Positions 23,000 through 31,152 are shown, numbered from the stretch's first letter. The stretch: DNA of 64,000 bases from Streptomyces sp. NBC_00620 (GCF_026341825.1 NZ_JAPENY010000003.1:434001-498000); one strand, 5' to 3'. Numbers and translations: made by a program. The notes: a model not told the origin generated them from the sequence alone.

Positions 23000-24649
23000 A
23001 TGGATCCGCGGATGCATTTGTCGGTGGGCGGATACGTCTGCGAGCGCGAGCTCGGCCGGGGCGGGCAAGGTGTGGTCTGGCTCGCCCGGGACCGGACTGG
23101 GCACCGAGTAGTGGTGAAATTCCTGCTGCCGGGCAAGGAGTACGACGAGGTCGCGCTCGCCCGTGTACGCCGGGAGTTCGGCGCGGCGAGCCGGGTCGGT
23201 GAGCTGGCCACCGCACGGGTCCTCGACGCCGATCTGACCGGACGACACCCGTACATCGTCAGCGAGTTCGTCCCGGGTCCGACGATCCAACAGCATGTGG
23301 CCGACAACGGCCCGCTGTCCTCCGGGCGGCTCCAGTCCCTGGCGCTGGCCGTCGCTCACGCGTTGGCCCAGGTGCACCGGGCGAGTGTCGTACACCGGGA
23401 CATCAAACCGTCCAACATCCTGCTCTCCCCGGACGGCCCGCGGATCATCGACTTCGGTATCGCCCGCGACGACCGGTTGCCCGAGTCGGCGCTCACCACA
23501 CCGGGCAGCGTGCTCGGCTCGCCCGCGTACATGTCGCCCGAGCAGGTCAAGTCGCTCCAGGTCACCAGCGCCTCCGATGTGTTCTCACTCGGCGGCACGC
23601 TGTACTTCGCCGCCACCGGGCGGCATCCCTTTGACGGGGAGGCCGGTTACGAAGCGTTCGTCGCCGTCTGCGAGCGCGACGCGGATCTCACGGCCGTGCC
23701 GGAGCCGATCCGTTCGGTCATCGCCGACTGCCTGCGCAAGGACCCGGCGGAACGTCCCACCGCTGCCCAGCTCGTCACTCGGCTCGCGGGGGCGGCGGAG
23801 GCGACGGCGAACGCGCAGACGGAGTCGGGTACGCATCCGCAACCGCCCGGACGCGTGAGCGGCGGCGCCGGCCACGGCACGAGCGCCAAGCAGCTGCGGC
23901 TGTGGGGGTTCGCGGCCGGTAGTGCCGCGGCGGCAGTGCTCCTTGCCATCGTGCTCAGCACCAACTCGGGGGGATCACCCACGGACGGCGACCCGCAGGC
24001 CAATGGCTCGGACTCCGCGTCGTCCGGGAGATCCACGAGCCCCCAACCCCTCTCGTACACGGATGACTTGACCGACTCGGGCGACTGGTCGTACAAGGAC
24101 CCGGCCCTGGGGAAGGTCACGCACGAGGGCGGGACCATGCTGGTGGATCCCAAAATCCAGCTGGAGGTGTGGCCGCAGGCACCCTTCGAGCCGTCCTCGT
24201 TCGCGGTACGGCTGAGCACCCAGACGACCTGGTACGGGGGCGACGGCGGGGTCGGGCTGTGGTGCAACGGCTCGGGGGACTACTGGAAGGGTTCCCGCTG
24301 GACGACCTACCTGACCACGGGTCAGGAAGCCCTGATCGTGCGCGAGTTCCGGTACAAGGGAACCTTCCAGCACGACCGGGTCGTCGAGGTCGACCTCGCG
24401 GACGTGGGCCTGAAGGTGGCCAGCCAGCAGGAGATCGACATGTCGATGACCTGTTCCCCGGCCGGCGAGGGCCGGATCAAGGTGGAACTCGCCGTCGACG
24501 GCACCCGGGTGGCCTCGTACACCGGCGCCGCCTTCGCCGAGCGGGGCTGCGGTGTGGCGGCCTTCCACTACAACGCGACCGACCCGCAGGGCACGGCCTT
24601 CCACGCGGGTTTCGAGCGCTTCACCGCGTCCGAGCCGCTGGCACGCTGA
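23000..24649 (+). CDS. Transmembrane serine/threonine protein kinase
   Basis: A 549-residue receptor-type kinase. The kinase domain (about 8-270) is complete: GRGGQG loop (19-24), catalytic lysine K40, HRDIKPSN (132-139), DFG (151-153) and a GSPAYMSPEQ activation-segment end. A Ser/Gly/Pro-rich linker leads to one membrane helix (LWGFAAGSAAAAVLLAIVL, near 300-320), then an extracytoplasmic domain of about 200 residues. That domain begins with a Ser/Thr-rich stretch and then looks like an all-beta, concanavalin-like fold (LTDSGDWSYKDPALGKV ... FHAGFERFTA). It may sense a cell-wall or sugar ligand (inference). Start ATG at 23000; the protein begins directly with the kinase N-lobe. Confidence 0.9.
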   Translation: MDPRMHLSVGGYVCERELGRGGQGVVWLARDRTGHRVVVKFLLPGKEYDEVALARVRREFGAASRVGELATARVLDADLTGRHPYIVSEFVPGPTIQQHVADNGPLSSGRLQSLALAVAHALAQVHRASVVHRDIKPSNILLSPDGPRIIDFGIARDDRLPESALTTPGSVLGSPAYMSPEQVKSLQVTSASDVFSLGGTLYFAATGRHPFDGEAGYEAFVAVCERDADLTAVPEPIRSVIADCLRKDPAERPTAAQLVTRLAGAAEATANAQTESGTHPQPPGRVSGGAGHGTSAKQLRLWGFAAGSAAAAVLLAIVLSTNSGGSPTDGDPQANGSDSASSGRSTSPQPLSYTDDLTDSGDWSYKDPALGKVTHEGGTMLVDPKIQLEVWPQAPFEPSSFAVRLSTQTTWYGGDGGVGLWCNGSGDYWKGSRWTTYLTTGQEALIVREFRYKGTFQHDRVVEVDLADVGLKVASQQEIDMSMTCSPAGEGRIKVELAVDGTRVASYTGAAFAERGCGVAAFHYNATDPQGTAFHAGFERFTASEPLAR

Positions 24650-24740
24650 CGACGCGAGCCACTCCCCCGGTCTCCCACATCAGCGCCCTGCCTCAGCCGT
24701 TGGTACCGCTGCTCCCAAGCCCAGGTCGTGTTGGCCTTGT

Positions 24741-25070
24741 TCAGGGCGAGGGCGTGAAGCCGGCGGAAAGATCCAGGTGGAAAGGGGAGCCCGGTGCCGT
24801 GGGCGTCCAGCCCTCACGAAGAGCACGCTGGATGGTCTGGGCAACATCGGAGGGCAGTACGGGCTTGGCTTCAAGTCCGAACCAGTTGCTCGGGTGTGGC
24901 TGGTCGGTCGCTACCACGAGCGTTGTCCCGGGCACGTCTGCGTGCTCGACCGCGTAGGTGCACGGTGTCCAGGCAAGCCCCTGGAGGTAGGTCGGCCTGC
25001 GCCGCAACCGCCAGCGGTAAGCCGTACCGTCGACAACAATGCGTCGCGATCCCCTGCGGCCCAGCGCCAT
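24741..25070 (-). CDS. Conserved hypothetical protein of a Streptomyces small-protein family
   Basis: 109 residues: MALGRRGSRRIVVDGTAYRWRLRRRPTY, then HADVPGTTLVVATDQPHPSNW and a C-terminal VAQTIQRALREGW. The ATG at 25070 has a strong ribosome binding site (GAGGAGG). The pattern, a 'VDG-x-x-YRW-x-x-RRRPTY' start with an 'I-x-x-A-L-x-x-GW' end, recurs in Streptomyces proteins of unknown function often found near SUKH-type immunity genes. I know no function for it. Confidence 0.7.
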   Translation of the reverse strand: MALGRRGSRRIVVDGTAYRWRLRRRPTYLQGLAWTPCTYAVEHADVPGTTLVVATDQPHPSNWFGLEAKPVLPSDVAQTIQRALREGWTPTAPGSPFHLDLSAGFTPSP

Positions 25071-25239
25071 GGCTCCTCCTCAACACGGAGGATGCTAGCC
25101 ACTCCGACCCGCCCGGTCGCCTCAATTTCTGTCTCCTTCAGCCCCGTTCACGGCCGTTCATCGAGGATCAGTTGGAAAGCGTGTTGGGGGCAAGCCCTCT
25201 CAACCTTGAGCTCTAGTCCCCCAGTTGTAGTGCTGATCT

Positions 25240-25755
25240 TCATTCCGGCTTGAGCACGCCCCGGGCGATGACCACCTCACGCAGACGCGCGGCCATCGAG
25301 GCCGCTTGCTCCGGCGACAGCGTCAGAACCCCGTTCTCCGTCATCAGAGCGTGGAACTGCTGCTCAGGGTAGGGAACGCCAACCGGCAGGGCGGCGATGT
25401 GCCAGTGCAGATGCGCATTGCCCTGCTGGCTGCCGAGCGAGTACAGGTACGTGCGCTCCGGCTCGCAGACGGCCTCGACGGCGAAGGCGATCTCCCGGAC
25501 GAACAGCATGAGCCGGCTGTAGGCCACCTCGTCCAGATCGCGCACGACGTGCTCGACGTGCACCTTCGGCGCGACCAGGACCTTGCCCGGCACCGTGGGC
25601 CACCTGTCCAGGAACGCCACGTGATCGGCATCCTCAAAAACCGTCGCATGCGGGTAGTCCGAGTTCCCGGTCAGGAACGCACAGACAAAGCACGGGCCGA
25701 TCCGGGTCCGCTCCACGTACATCTCGAGATCCATCGGCTGTCGACCCGTTGACAC
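25240..25755 (-). CDS. HIT family protein
   Basis: 171 residues. The histidine-triad motif NAHLHWHIA (H115, H117, H119) and the N-terminal CFVC (C22, C25), which usually helps bind zinc, identify a HIT nucleotide hydrolase/transferase of the Hint/galT type. It likely hydrolyses nucleotidyl adducts in the cytosol. The GTG at 25755 is chosen because GGAGAGG lies seven bases upstream. The ATG at 25734 would start at MDLEMYV and lacks such a site. Confidence 0.82.
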   Translation of the reverse strand: MSTGRQPMDLEMYVERTRIGPCFVCAFLTGNSDYPHATVFEDADHVAFLDRWPTVPGKVLVAPKVHVEHVVRDLDEVAYSRLMLFVREIAFAVEAVCEPERTYLYSLGSQQGNAHLHWHIAALPVGVPYPEQQFHALMTENGVLTLSPEQAASMAARLREVVIARGVLKPE

Positions 25756-25911
25756 CTGCGCACCTCTCCGTAGGGGGTGCACCAGTCTGCCGCAGCCCTA
25801 CGACGCACACCGGCGCAAAGGGGGCCGACAGCTCAAGATCGGGATCTGCAACTGGAGTATTCGCCGCGCAGCCGTGCCTGGGCCGTAGGGTCACCCCAAG
25901 GAGGGGGAGAA

Positions 25912-26457
25912 ATGACGCCTCTGGCGATCACATGGACGCTGCTCAGCCACGGCTGGGCTTCCGTCAAAGTGGCCGACGATCGCGGCGAGGCAGAGGCCAT
26001 CGCCTCTTACGTCACTGACGGACCCGGGCAGTTCCTCTACGCCGTTACCAGGCTCGTCCTTGGCGACGCAGACACACGCGCCGAGTTGGAGGGAGAGCCA
26101 CAGGTGTACTGGTGGTTCTTCCACCGAGATGGATCTGTGGTTGATATTCGCCTGGTCCTGGCCGACGACGACCGGGCGCCGGACCGTTCCGGAACGGTTC
26201 TCTGGTCGGGCAGCCACACCGTCACGGAGCTCGCACGGTCGGCCGTCCGGGCCTTCGACCGGATTGATCACGAGCACGGTGAAGTGTCCTACGAGTCCCA
26301 ATGGGGCCGGCCGTTTCCCCGAACCGAACTTGAAGTCCTGCGAGCCGCGATGCGGGCGCACCGCCCTGACCCGCAAAGTCCCCGGGCCACCAAAACCGCC
26401 GACAAGTCCCAGGGCAATGAGAAGGCCGCAACTACAGCAACCAGCAGCGCTCGGTAG
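25912..26457 (+). CDS. Hypothetical protein
   Basis: 181 residues with a very good start (AAGGAGGGGGAG before the ATG at 25912). The body, MTPLAITWTLLSHGWASVKVAD through AITWTLL, GQFLYAVTRLVLGD, YWWFFHRDGSVVDIRLVLAD and SYESQWGRPFPRTELEVLRAAM, looks like a compact alpha/beta protein. The last 30 residues are charged and disordered. I recognise no family. It sits with HIT, SUKH and other small accessory genes and could be an immunity-type protein (speculative). Confidence 0.65.
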   Translation: MTPLAITWTLLSHGWASVKVADDRGEAEAIASYVTDGPGQFLYAVTRLVLGDADTRAELEGEPQVYWWFFHRDGSVVDIRLVLADDDRAPDRSGTVLWSGSHTVTELARSAVRAFDRIDHEHGEVSYESQWGRPFPRTELEVLRAAMRAHRPDPQSPRATKTADKSQGNEKAATTATSSAR

Positions 26458-26593
26458 CCTCCCCCAGCACCTCGGATGCGGCCGGTGCGACCGCAGCTGA
26501 CCGTTGTGCAGAGCGACGGATCGGAAGGCGCTGTGCAAGGGTCTGTCCTTTGGGGCAGGCCCTTCGGTCGCTCAGGCAGCCGCCGACCGAGAC

Positions 26594-27211
26594 CTACCCG
26601 TCGAGGTGCTCGGCCCACCATCCTCGGTCGGCTTGCCAATCCTGGAACCAGGTCACGAAGTCGGCCTCTGGCTCGCTTTCCTCCTCCGCGTCCATGTACG
26701 GAGCCACGCATCCGTCTCCCAGCCACCAGACCCGGCCGCGCTGAGGCCCTGCGACCACGAGTACCCAGAACTCGCAGTCACGGTTGCCGCCCAGGAGCAC
26801 CGAGCCGTGCTGATAGATGCCGTGGAGTAGGGGTGAGTGTTCAACGTGGTCGTAGTAGTCGTACTCCCACTGCCACTCCTCCTCCAGGGGGAAGGGCTCA
26901 GTGAACTTGCGTACAGCCGCGCCGTCGAATGGTTCGGGGCTGAGCCAGCAATCGGCCTTCCAGCTCTGCCAGTTCTCAGGAAGTCCGCCCAGAGGAAGGA
27001 GCACGTGCGCCATGGCTGCCCCCTCCAACGAACCGTTGGAAACCTCCGCGACGAACGTACGGTAGGGCTCTGGCAGTTCGATGCCGTGAGCGGCTTCCCA
27101 CTCCCGTACGCCTGCCCAGCCAAGGGGAGACCGTCGAAGATCCCCGGGGACAGCATCACTGAGGACGGAGATCGCACGTCTCAGGCGGTGCTGCTCTGAG
27201 CTACCTGTCAT
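26594..27211 (-). CDS. SMI1/KNR4 (SUKH) family protein
   Basis: 205 residues. The SUKH signature is clear: VREWEAAHGIELPEPYRTFVAEVSNGS, followed by LLPLGGL and a C-terminal FWVLVVAGPQRGRVWWLGDGCVAPYM. SUKH proteins often neutralise contact-dependent or polymorphic toxins, but many stand alone. No toxin gene is adjacent. ATG at 27211; an in-frame GTG at 27226 is possible. Base composition is slightly less GC-rich than in flanking metabolic genes. Confidence 0.78.
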   Translation of the reverse strand: MTGSSEQHRLRRAISVLSDAVPGDLRRSPLGWAGVREWEAAHGIELPEPYRTFVAEVSNGSLEGAAMAHVLLPLGGLPENWQSWKADCWLSPEPFDGAAVRKFTEPFPLEEEWQWEYDYYDHVEHSPLLHGIYQHGSVLLGGNRDCEFWVLVVAGPQRGRVWWLGDGCVAPYMDAEEESEPEADFVTWFQDWQADRGWWAEHLDG

Positions 27212-27321
27212 GCGCGTAGTGAACACCAGGCAGGACGGTGAAGGTCAGGAACCCCGGCCTCAGTTTTCGCTGCCGAATCGCCCCCTTGCTCACCGTGGGC
27301 CAGCGCGATTACCGCGGCCCG

Positions 27322-27846
27322 CTACGTACGACGCCGCCGGCGCAGGAAGCTCTCCCACCCCGGCTCACGCAGGTGGAAGTACGCCGTGTACCGATCCCAA
27401 CTCCACCGATCACTGGACGGATCGCGACGGATGCGTCCTTCGGCCAGGAGCCTGTTGAGACCCCCGCGGATGGACTCGGGGAGTGGGCCCGAGAGCCAGC
27501 GGTGGCCTGGACAGGAAAGAATGTCGCGCCGGAAGAGGTCGTCCATCAAGTTGTCGACAGCATCGATGACTTCGGCATCCGGACCGTCGAGCAGCGGCCA
27601 GGGCATTCGGTTCAGCACCCCACAGATTTCGGCATGAAAGTGCTCGGCCTGCTCGGCCCTCGCGGCAGCGATGAAGGCATCCTCCATCCCCGGGAGGCTA
27701 CCCATCGCCACCGACGGATCCCAGGCCCGGAACATGCTTCTCACGCGTCCGGGCCCGTGCCAACCATGTACGAGGTCTTCCTTCGTGGGGAAGTGCCGGT
27801 ACACGGTCATGGGTGACACGCCCGCCGCTTCGGCGACGTCGGTCAC
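27322..27846 (-). CDS. Chimeric ORF: TetR DNA-binding fragment joined to an unknown C-terminal part
   Basis: 174 codons. The first 26 residues (DVAEAAGVSPMTVYRHFPTKEDLV) are the recognition part of a TetR helix-turn-helix, almost identical in DNA to the intact TetR at 28901-29536. After them the frame changes to an unrelated segment (FRAWDPSVAMGSLPGMEDAF ... GWESFLRRRRRT) with fair coding bias. The HTH is incomplete because its first helix is missing. A working repressor is unlikely. The C-terminal 140 residues may be a genuine accessory protein that starts at an internal ATG. See the separate entry on the collapsed copy. Confidence 0.4.
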   Translation of the reverse strand: MTDVAEAAGVSPMTVYRHFPTKEDLVHGWHGPGRVRSMFRAWDPSVAMGSLPGMEDAFIAAARAEQAEHFHAEICGVLNRMPWPLLDGPDAEVIDAVDNLMDDLFRRDILSCPGHRWLSGPLPESIRGGLNRLLAEGRIRRDPSSDRWSWDRYTAYFHLREPGWESFLRRRRRT

Positions 27847-27887
27847 GGTCGTGGCGTCGTATCCGCGAGGAGTTCGACCACCTCTTC
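27739..27887. pseudogene. Collapsed copy of the TetR-SDR gene pair
   Basis: Three patches of the locus at 28.9-29.95 kb occur here in the same order and orientation: the TetR 3' end (27739-27753, 15 bp exact with the region at the stop codon at 28901); the TetR HTH (27773-27867 against 29352-29446, 93 of 95 identical); and an internal piece of the SDR gene (27869-27887 against 29927-29945, 19 of 19). The parts between them are deleted. This is what remains of a duplicated TetR-SDR module. Confidence 0.6.
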
Positions 27888-28016
27888 TGGCTCGCGTACG
27901 CTCTCACTCAACCAGGGACACCAGGAGGCAGCCGGCTTCCCGGACACTCAAAATTGACATGCCCCGTTCATGATTAATTCATCGGGGGTTCATTTCCTCC
28001 CTCGAATCTCCCGATC

Positions 28017-28532
28017 ATGACATCTCGAAGAACCTCGCTGAGGCTGGCCCTGTCCACGGGAATCGCCGCCTTGATGCTGATCATCGCCGGCACTCTGTCA
28101 CCCGCCTCGGCGGCGACGGGCACCTGGATGTACATGAACGACTTGGGGCAGCCCTGCCTCACCTCGTCGACCGCAAGCAGCAACATCTGGGTGCAGTACA
28201 GCTGTTCGGGAAATGGCGCTACGACCTGGCACTGGGGCTCGGAGACGAACTCCTGGCAGGGGCACACGATGCGCCGACTGGTCAGCAACGCCAGCGGCGA
28301 CTGCCTCACGACGGACTACGGGGCTGAAACGAACGACGTTTACGGGGCCCCCTGTGGAGGCGGCCGCACCGGACAGTTCTGGACCGCCGACGACGACCAG
28401 ATCCAGAACCAGAACACGAACTACCTCCGCACCTCCGACAGCGGCGACGGCGTCTTCACCAGCCCGAAAAGCGTGATCGCCGACTACGGCATCAACGAGA
28501 CCCGGTTCGTCTGGTGGGGTTTCCTCCTCTGA
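28017..28532 (+). CDS. Secreted small protein, possibly ricin-lectin-like
   Basis: A 171-residue precursor with a signal peptide (1-33, LALSTGIAALMLIIAGTLSPASA-A). The mature 138 residues are rich in Trp, Ser, Thr, Asn and Cys, with units such as GQPCLTSS, SGDCLTTDYGAETN and GQFWTADDDQIQ that resemble the C-L and Q-x-W elements of beta-trefoil lectins. The fold assignment is tentative. A TTGACA lies about 60 bp upstream in an AT-rich stretch. The ribosome binding site is weak. Base composition and position mark it as accessory. Confidence 0.65.
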   Translation: MTSRRTSLRLALSTGIAALMLIIAGTLSPASAATGTWMYMNDLGQPCLTSSTASSNIWVQYSCSGNGATTWHWGSETNSWQGHTMRRLVSNASGDCLTTDYGAETNDVYGAPCGGGRTGQFWTADDDQIQNQNTNYLRTSDSGDGVFTSPKSVIADYGINETRFVWWGFLL

Positions 28533-28900
28533 CAAGTCCGGCTCCACCGACGGCCCGCGACCGCCGACGGCCTACGGCACCGTCCTCGCGGGCACGCAAG
28601 CCCGGCCACGCCGTGAACGCGCCGCCCGATCGCACCGGCAGAGCACGGATCGGAAGGCTGTGAGGGGGTGGGTGCCGAGCACCCGGAGTTCTGGTATCCA
28701 CCAGGTCCGGGCGCTCGGCACCCACCTCCCTTTTGGCCGCCACACCCCTCTCTCGACACGGCCGCCGACGAGCCTCGGTCCGGATGAGGCGGACGCATTG
28801 CCGATGAACCGCAAGACGGAGCCCAGGGCCTGACCCGTAACTCGTGGTCACGGGCAAACGGGGGCCGGTTGGCCTGGGAGGAGTACTCGGAGCGCGGCTC
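28533..28900. other. Intergenic region with a long hairpin (368 bp)
   Basis: I find no credible gene on either strand. The main feature is the hairpin at 28664-28734. The rest is GC-rich sequence without coding bias. Confidence 0.6.
28664..28734 (+). terminator. Long terminator-like hairpin
   Basis: GGTGGGTGCCGAGC (28667-28680) pairs perfectly with 28713-28726 over 14 bp. Inside, CTGGT/ACCAG makes a second stem, and TTTT follows at 28731. It probably ends the transcript of the secreted protein at 28017. Confidence 0.65.
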
Positions 28901-29536
28901 TCACGCGTCCGGGTCGGCGCCGACGATGTCATCGCCGAACGCGGCAGTGAGCGCCTTCGCGATCAGGTCGGGCAGTTCGGTCCGGCCGTCGTCCTCGGCC
29001 CAGCGCACCAGTGCCGTGTGCATCGCGGCGAGGCAGGCGCTGGCAGCCGCCTGGGCTCGGAAAGCCGTGTCGGGATCGGTGCCGTCGTCCCCGAGGGCGT
29101 CGACGATCGCCTGCTGAAGGGCGTAGTTGTTGTCCAGGTGCCTGGCCCGCAAGGCCGGCGTCGAGATCATGAGCCGGAGGCGGGCCAACAGGAACTGCTT
29201 GTTCGCCGTCAGGTCGTCTCCGTTGCCGCCGCTGGTCAGCTTCGTGGCCGCGTCGATGAGCGCGCCGCTGATGCGTCGGACCAAGGGCTGCGCGGCGGAC
29301 GACGCGGCGATCCGCTCGGCGACGAGCCGACCGTTCTGGTCGACGAGCACCAGGTCTTCCTTCGTGGGGAAGTGCCGGTACACGGTCATGGGCGACACGC
29401 CCGCCGCTTCGGCGACGTCCGTCACGGTCGTGGCGTCGTATCCGCGCTCGATGAACAGCCGTACCGCGTGCGCCTGAATCATGCGCTGCGTGTCGGCTCT
29501 CCGCTGTGCTCGCAGGGTTGAGTGCTGCTCGGGCAT
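28901..29536 (-). CDS. TetR/AcrR family transcriptional regulator
   Basis: 211 residues. The N-terminal HTH (about 15-62: RMIQAHAVRLFIERGYDATTVTDVAEAAGVSPMTVYRHFPTKEDLV) is canonical; residues 75-211 form the ligand-binding helices. It is divergent from an SDR gene, with two tandem CTACC-N5-GGTAG palindromes between them. It most likely represses both itself and the SDR gene until an unknown small molecule binds. Start ATG at 29536. A fragment of this gene is repeated at 27.8 kb. Confidence 0.88.
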   Translation of the reverse strand: MPEQHSTLRAQRRADTQRMIQAHAVRLFIERGYDATTVTDVAEAAGVSPMTVYRHFPTKEDLVLVDQNGRLVAERIAASSAAQPLVRRISGALIDAATKLTSGGNGDDLTANKQFLLARLRLMISTPALRARHLDNNYALQQAIVDALGDDGTDPDTAFRAQAAASACLAAMHTALVRWAEDDGRTELPDLIAKALTAAFGDDIVGADPDA

Positions 29537-29546
29537 GTGATAGACC

Positions 29547-29579
29547 CTACCGCAATGGTAGTGACTACCAGATAGGTAG
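29547..29579. promoter_or_regulatory. Tandem TetR operators
   Basis: CTACC-N5-GGTAG occurs twice, at 29547-29561 and 29565-29579, three bases apart, so that CTACC and GGTAG alternate four times. It lies between the TetR and SDR start codons. Two repressor dimers could bind side by side. Confidence 0.65.
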
Positions 29580-29603
29580 TTACTCACAACCCGGGGCGGG
29601 GAC

Positions 29604-30368
29604 ATGGGTGATCTGATCGGCAGGACGGCTCTCGTGACTGGAGCATCGCGCGGCATCGGGCAGGCGATCGCGGTCCGGCTGGCAGCAAAGGGCGCCGTGG
29701 TCATCGTGCACTTCGGCACGGACGAGGACGGCGCGAAGACGACGGTCGACGAGATCGAACGCGGTGGTGGAACCGCGCTCACCGTCGGGGCGGAGCTGGG
29801 CGTGGATGACGACGTCGAGACACTGTTCGCGGGAGTCGAGGCCGGCCTCGCCGGGCGGCCGCTCGACATCCTCGTGAACAACGCGGCGGCTGCGCCCGCC
29901 GGTCCACTCGGAGCCACGACGCGGACGGAGTTCGACCACCTCTTCGCGGTGAACGTGCGGGCGCCGTACTTCATCATCCAGCGGGCATTGCCACTGTTCC
30001 GCGACGGTGGCCGCATCATCACGATCTCGTCCGTCGCGACCCGGATGGCCAACCCCACCCAGACGTCCTTCGCCATGACGAAGGGCGCGGTCGAGACGAT
30101 GAGCATGACCTTGGCCAACGAACTCGGGGTCCGAGGAATCACGGTGAACGCGGTTGCCCCCGGCGCCACCCGGACGGCGACCAACGCATCGGCCTTCGAA
30201 GCGCCGGGGCTGGCCGAGTTCATCGCCGGATCGACGGCCCTCAACCGGCTGGGCGGACCCGACGACGTGGCCGAGGTGGTGGCGTTCCTCGCCTCCGACG
30301 CGGCGCGCTGGATCACCGGTCAGGTCATCGACGCAAGTGGTGGCCTGTTCCTCGGTCCGCGCGCCTGA
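29604..30368 (+). CDS. SDR family oxidoreductase with Phe at the catalytic Tyr position
   Basis: 254 residues. The classical SDR pattern has TGASRGIG (12-19), NNAA (92-95) and ITISS (139-143), but the Y-x-x-x-K motif reads F156-A-M-T-K160. The C terminus (SDAARWITGQVIDASGG) is standard. It would bind NAD(P), but loss of the Tyr hydroxyl should impair or change catalysis. It is divergent from and probably controlled by the TetR at 28901. Start ATG at 29604. Confidence 0.85.
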   Translation: MGDLIGRTALVTGASRGIGQAIAVRLAAKGAVVIVHFGTDEDGAKTTVDEIERGGGTALTVGAELGVDDDVETLFAGVEAGLAGRPLDILVNNAAAAPAGPLGATTRTEFDHLFAVNVRAPYFIIQRALPLFRDGGRIITISSVATRMANPTQTSFAMTKGAVETMSMTLANELGVRGITVNAVAPGATRTATNASAFEAPGLAEFIAGSTALNRLGGPDDVAEVVAFLASDAARWITGQVIDASGGLFLGPRA

Positions 30369-30465
30369 TCACCTCACTGGGGCGAGCCACCCCGATCATC
30401 GGCAATGCCACCGGGCCCGTGGACAATGCCGGGAACGCCGATCAACGACCAGAGGCGGACAAGAG

Positions 30466-31152
30466 GTGGACCTGACGCGGGCGGACGCCGTGGTGTGGCG
30501 CAACCGTGCCCTGCTGCTGTTCGACCGGATTCCGATGCCGGTCGCGGTGTGCGACGTGTACGGGGTGATCGTCCTGGCGAATCCGGCGATGGCGACGGAG
30601 TGGGGCGAGACGCCGGGCAGACTGCGGGGCCGGAACGTGTTGGACCTGTTCCGCCCGCAGGAGGCGACGCAGGTGGAGCGGATTGCGCAGGCGCTGCGGC
30701 TGCGGCACCGCTCCCGGTACCCGGTCTCGGTGCGCTGGGACGCGGCCGACGGGGTGCGGCGCCACGGCGAGTTGACCGCTGACCCCGTCAGCGACAGCGC
30801 CGAGACATCCACGGCCCTACTGGTCACACTCCGGGTGCTCGGGGAATGCCCCGACCCCGACCCCGGACGCACCGAGCCGTCCGCCCCGCCCGCCGGCGCC
30901 ACCGAGGCGCGCATTCTGGCCCTGCTCGCCGGAGGCGCGACCACGGCCCGGGCCGCGCGGGAGACGGGTCTGACCGTGGACGGCGTCAACTACCACCTAC
31001 GGCGCCTGTCCGACCGCTGGGGCGCGTCCACCCGTACGGAACTGGTCGCCCGCGCCTACGCGCTGGGCGTACTCACTCCCGGCGTGTGGCCGCCCACGGC
31101 CGTTCCCGCCGTACCCGCCGTACCCGCCGCACCCGCCGCACCCGCCCCCTGA
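30466..31152 (+). CDS. PAS domain and LuxR-type helix-turn-helix regulator
   Basis: 228 residues. A PAS sensor (about 17-120: FDRIPMPVAVCDVYGVIVLANPAM ... GRNVLDLF) is joined to a LuxR/GerE-like HTH (about 145-205: EARILALLAGGATTARAARETGLTVDGVNYHLRRLSDRWG). The C terminus ends in VPA/APA repeats encoded by five 9-bp units. It is probably a cytosolic sensor-regulator. The GTG at 30466 gives a protein starting with the helix before the PAS domain; the ribosome binding site is modest. Its 3' end overlaps that of the convergent DUF3626 gene by 97 bp. Confidence 0.75.
   Translation: MDLTRADAVVWRNRALLLFDRIPMPVAVCDVYGVIVLANPAMATEWGETPGRLRGRNVLDLFRPQEATQVERIAQALRLRHRSRYPVSVRWDAADGVRRHGELTADPVSDSAETSTALLVTLRVLGECPDPDPGRTEPSAPPAGATEARILALLAGGATTARAARETGLTVDGVNYHLRRLSDRWGASTRTELVARAYALGVLTPGVWPPTAVPAVPAVPAAPAAPAP

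Noticed and set aside
27322..27846. Functional TetR regulator at 27.8 kb
   Set aside because: The helix-turn-helix lacks its first helix, and the C-terminal part is unrelated. It is better read as a chimera on a collapsed duplicate.
28664..28734. tRNA or attachment-site candidate in the long hairpin
   Set aside because: There is no cloverleaf, T-loop or CCA-adjacent acceptor pattern; it is a simple nested stem.
31102..31146. CRISPR-like repeats
   Set aside because: The units are 9 bp, contiguous, and inside coding sequence; there are no spacers and no cas genes.
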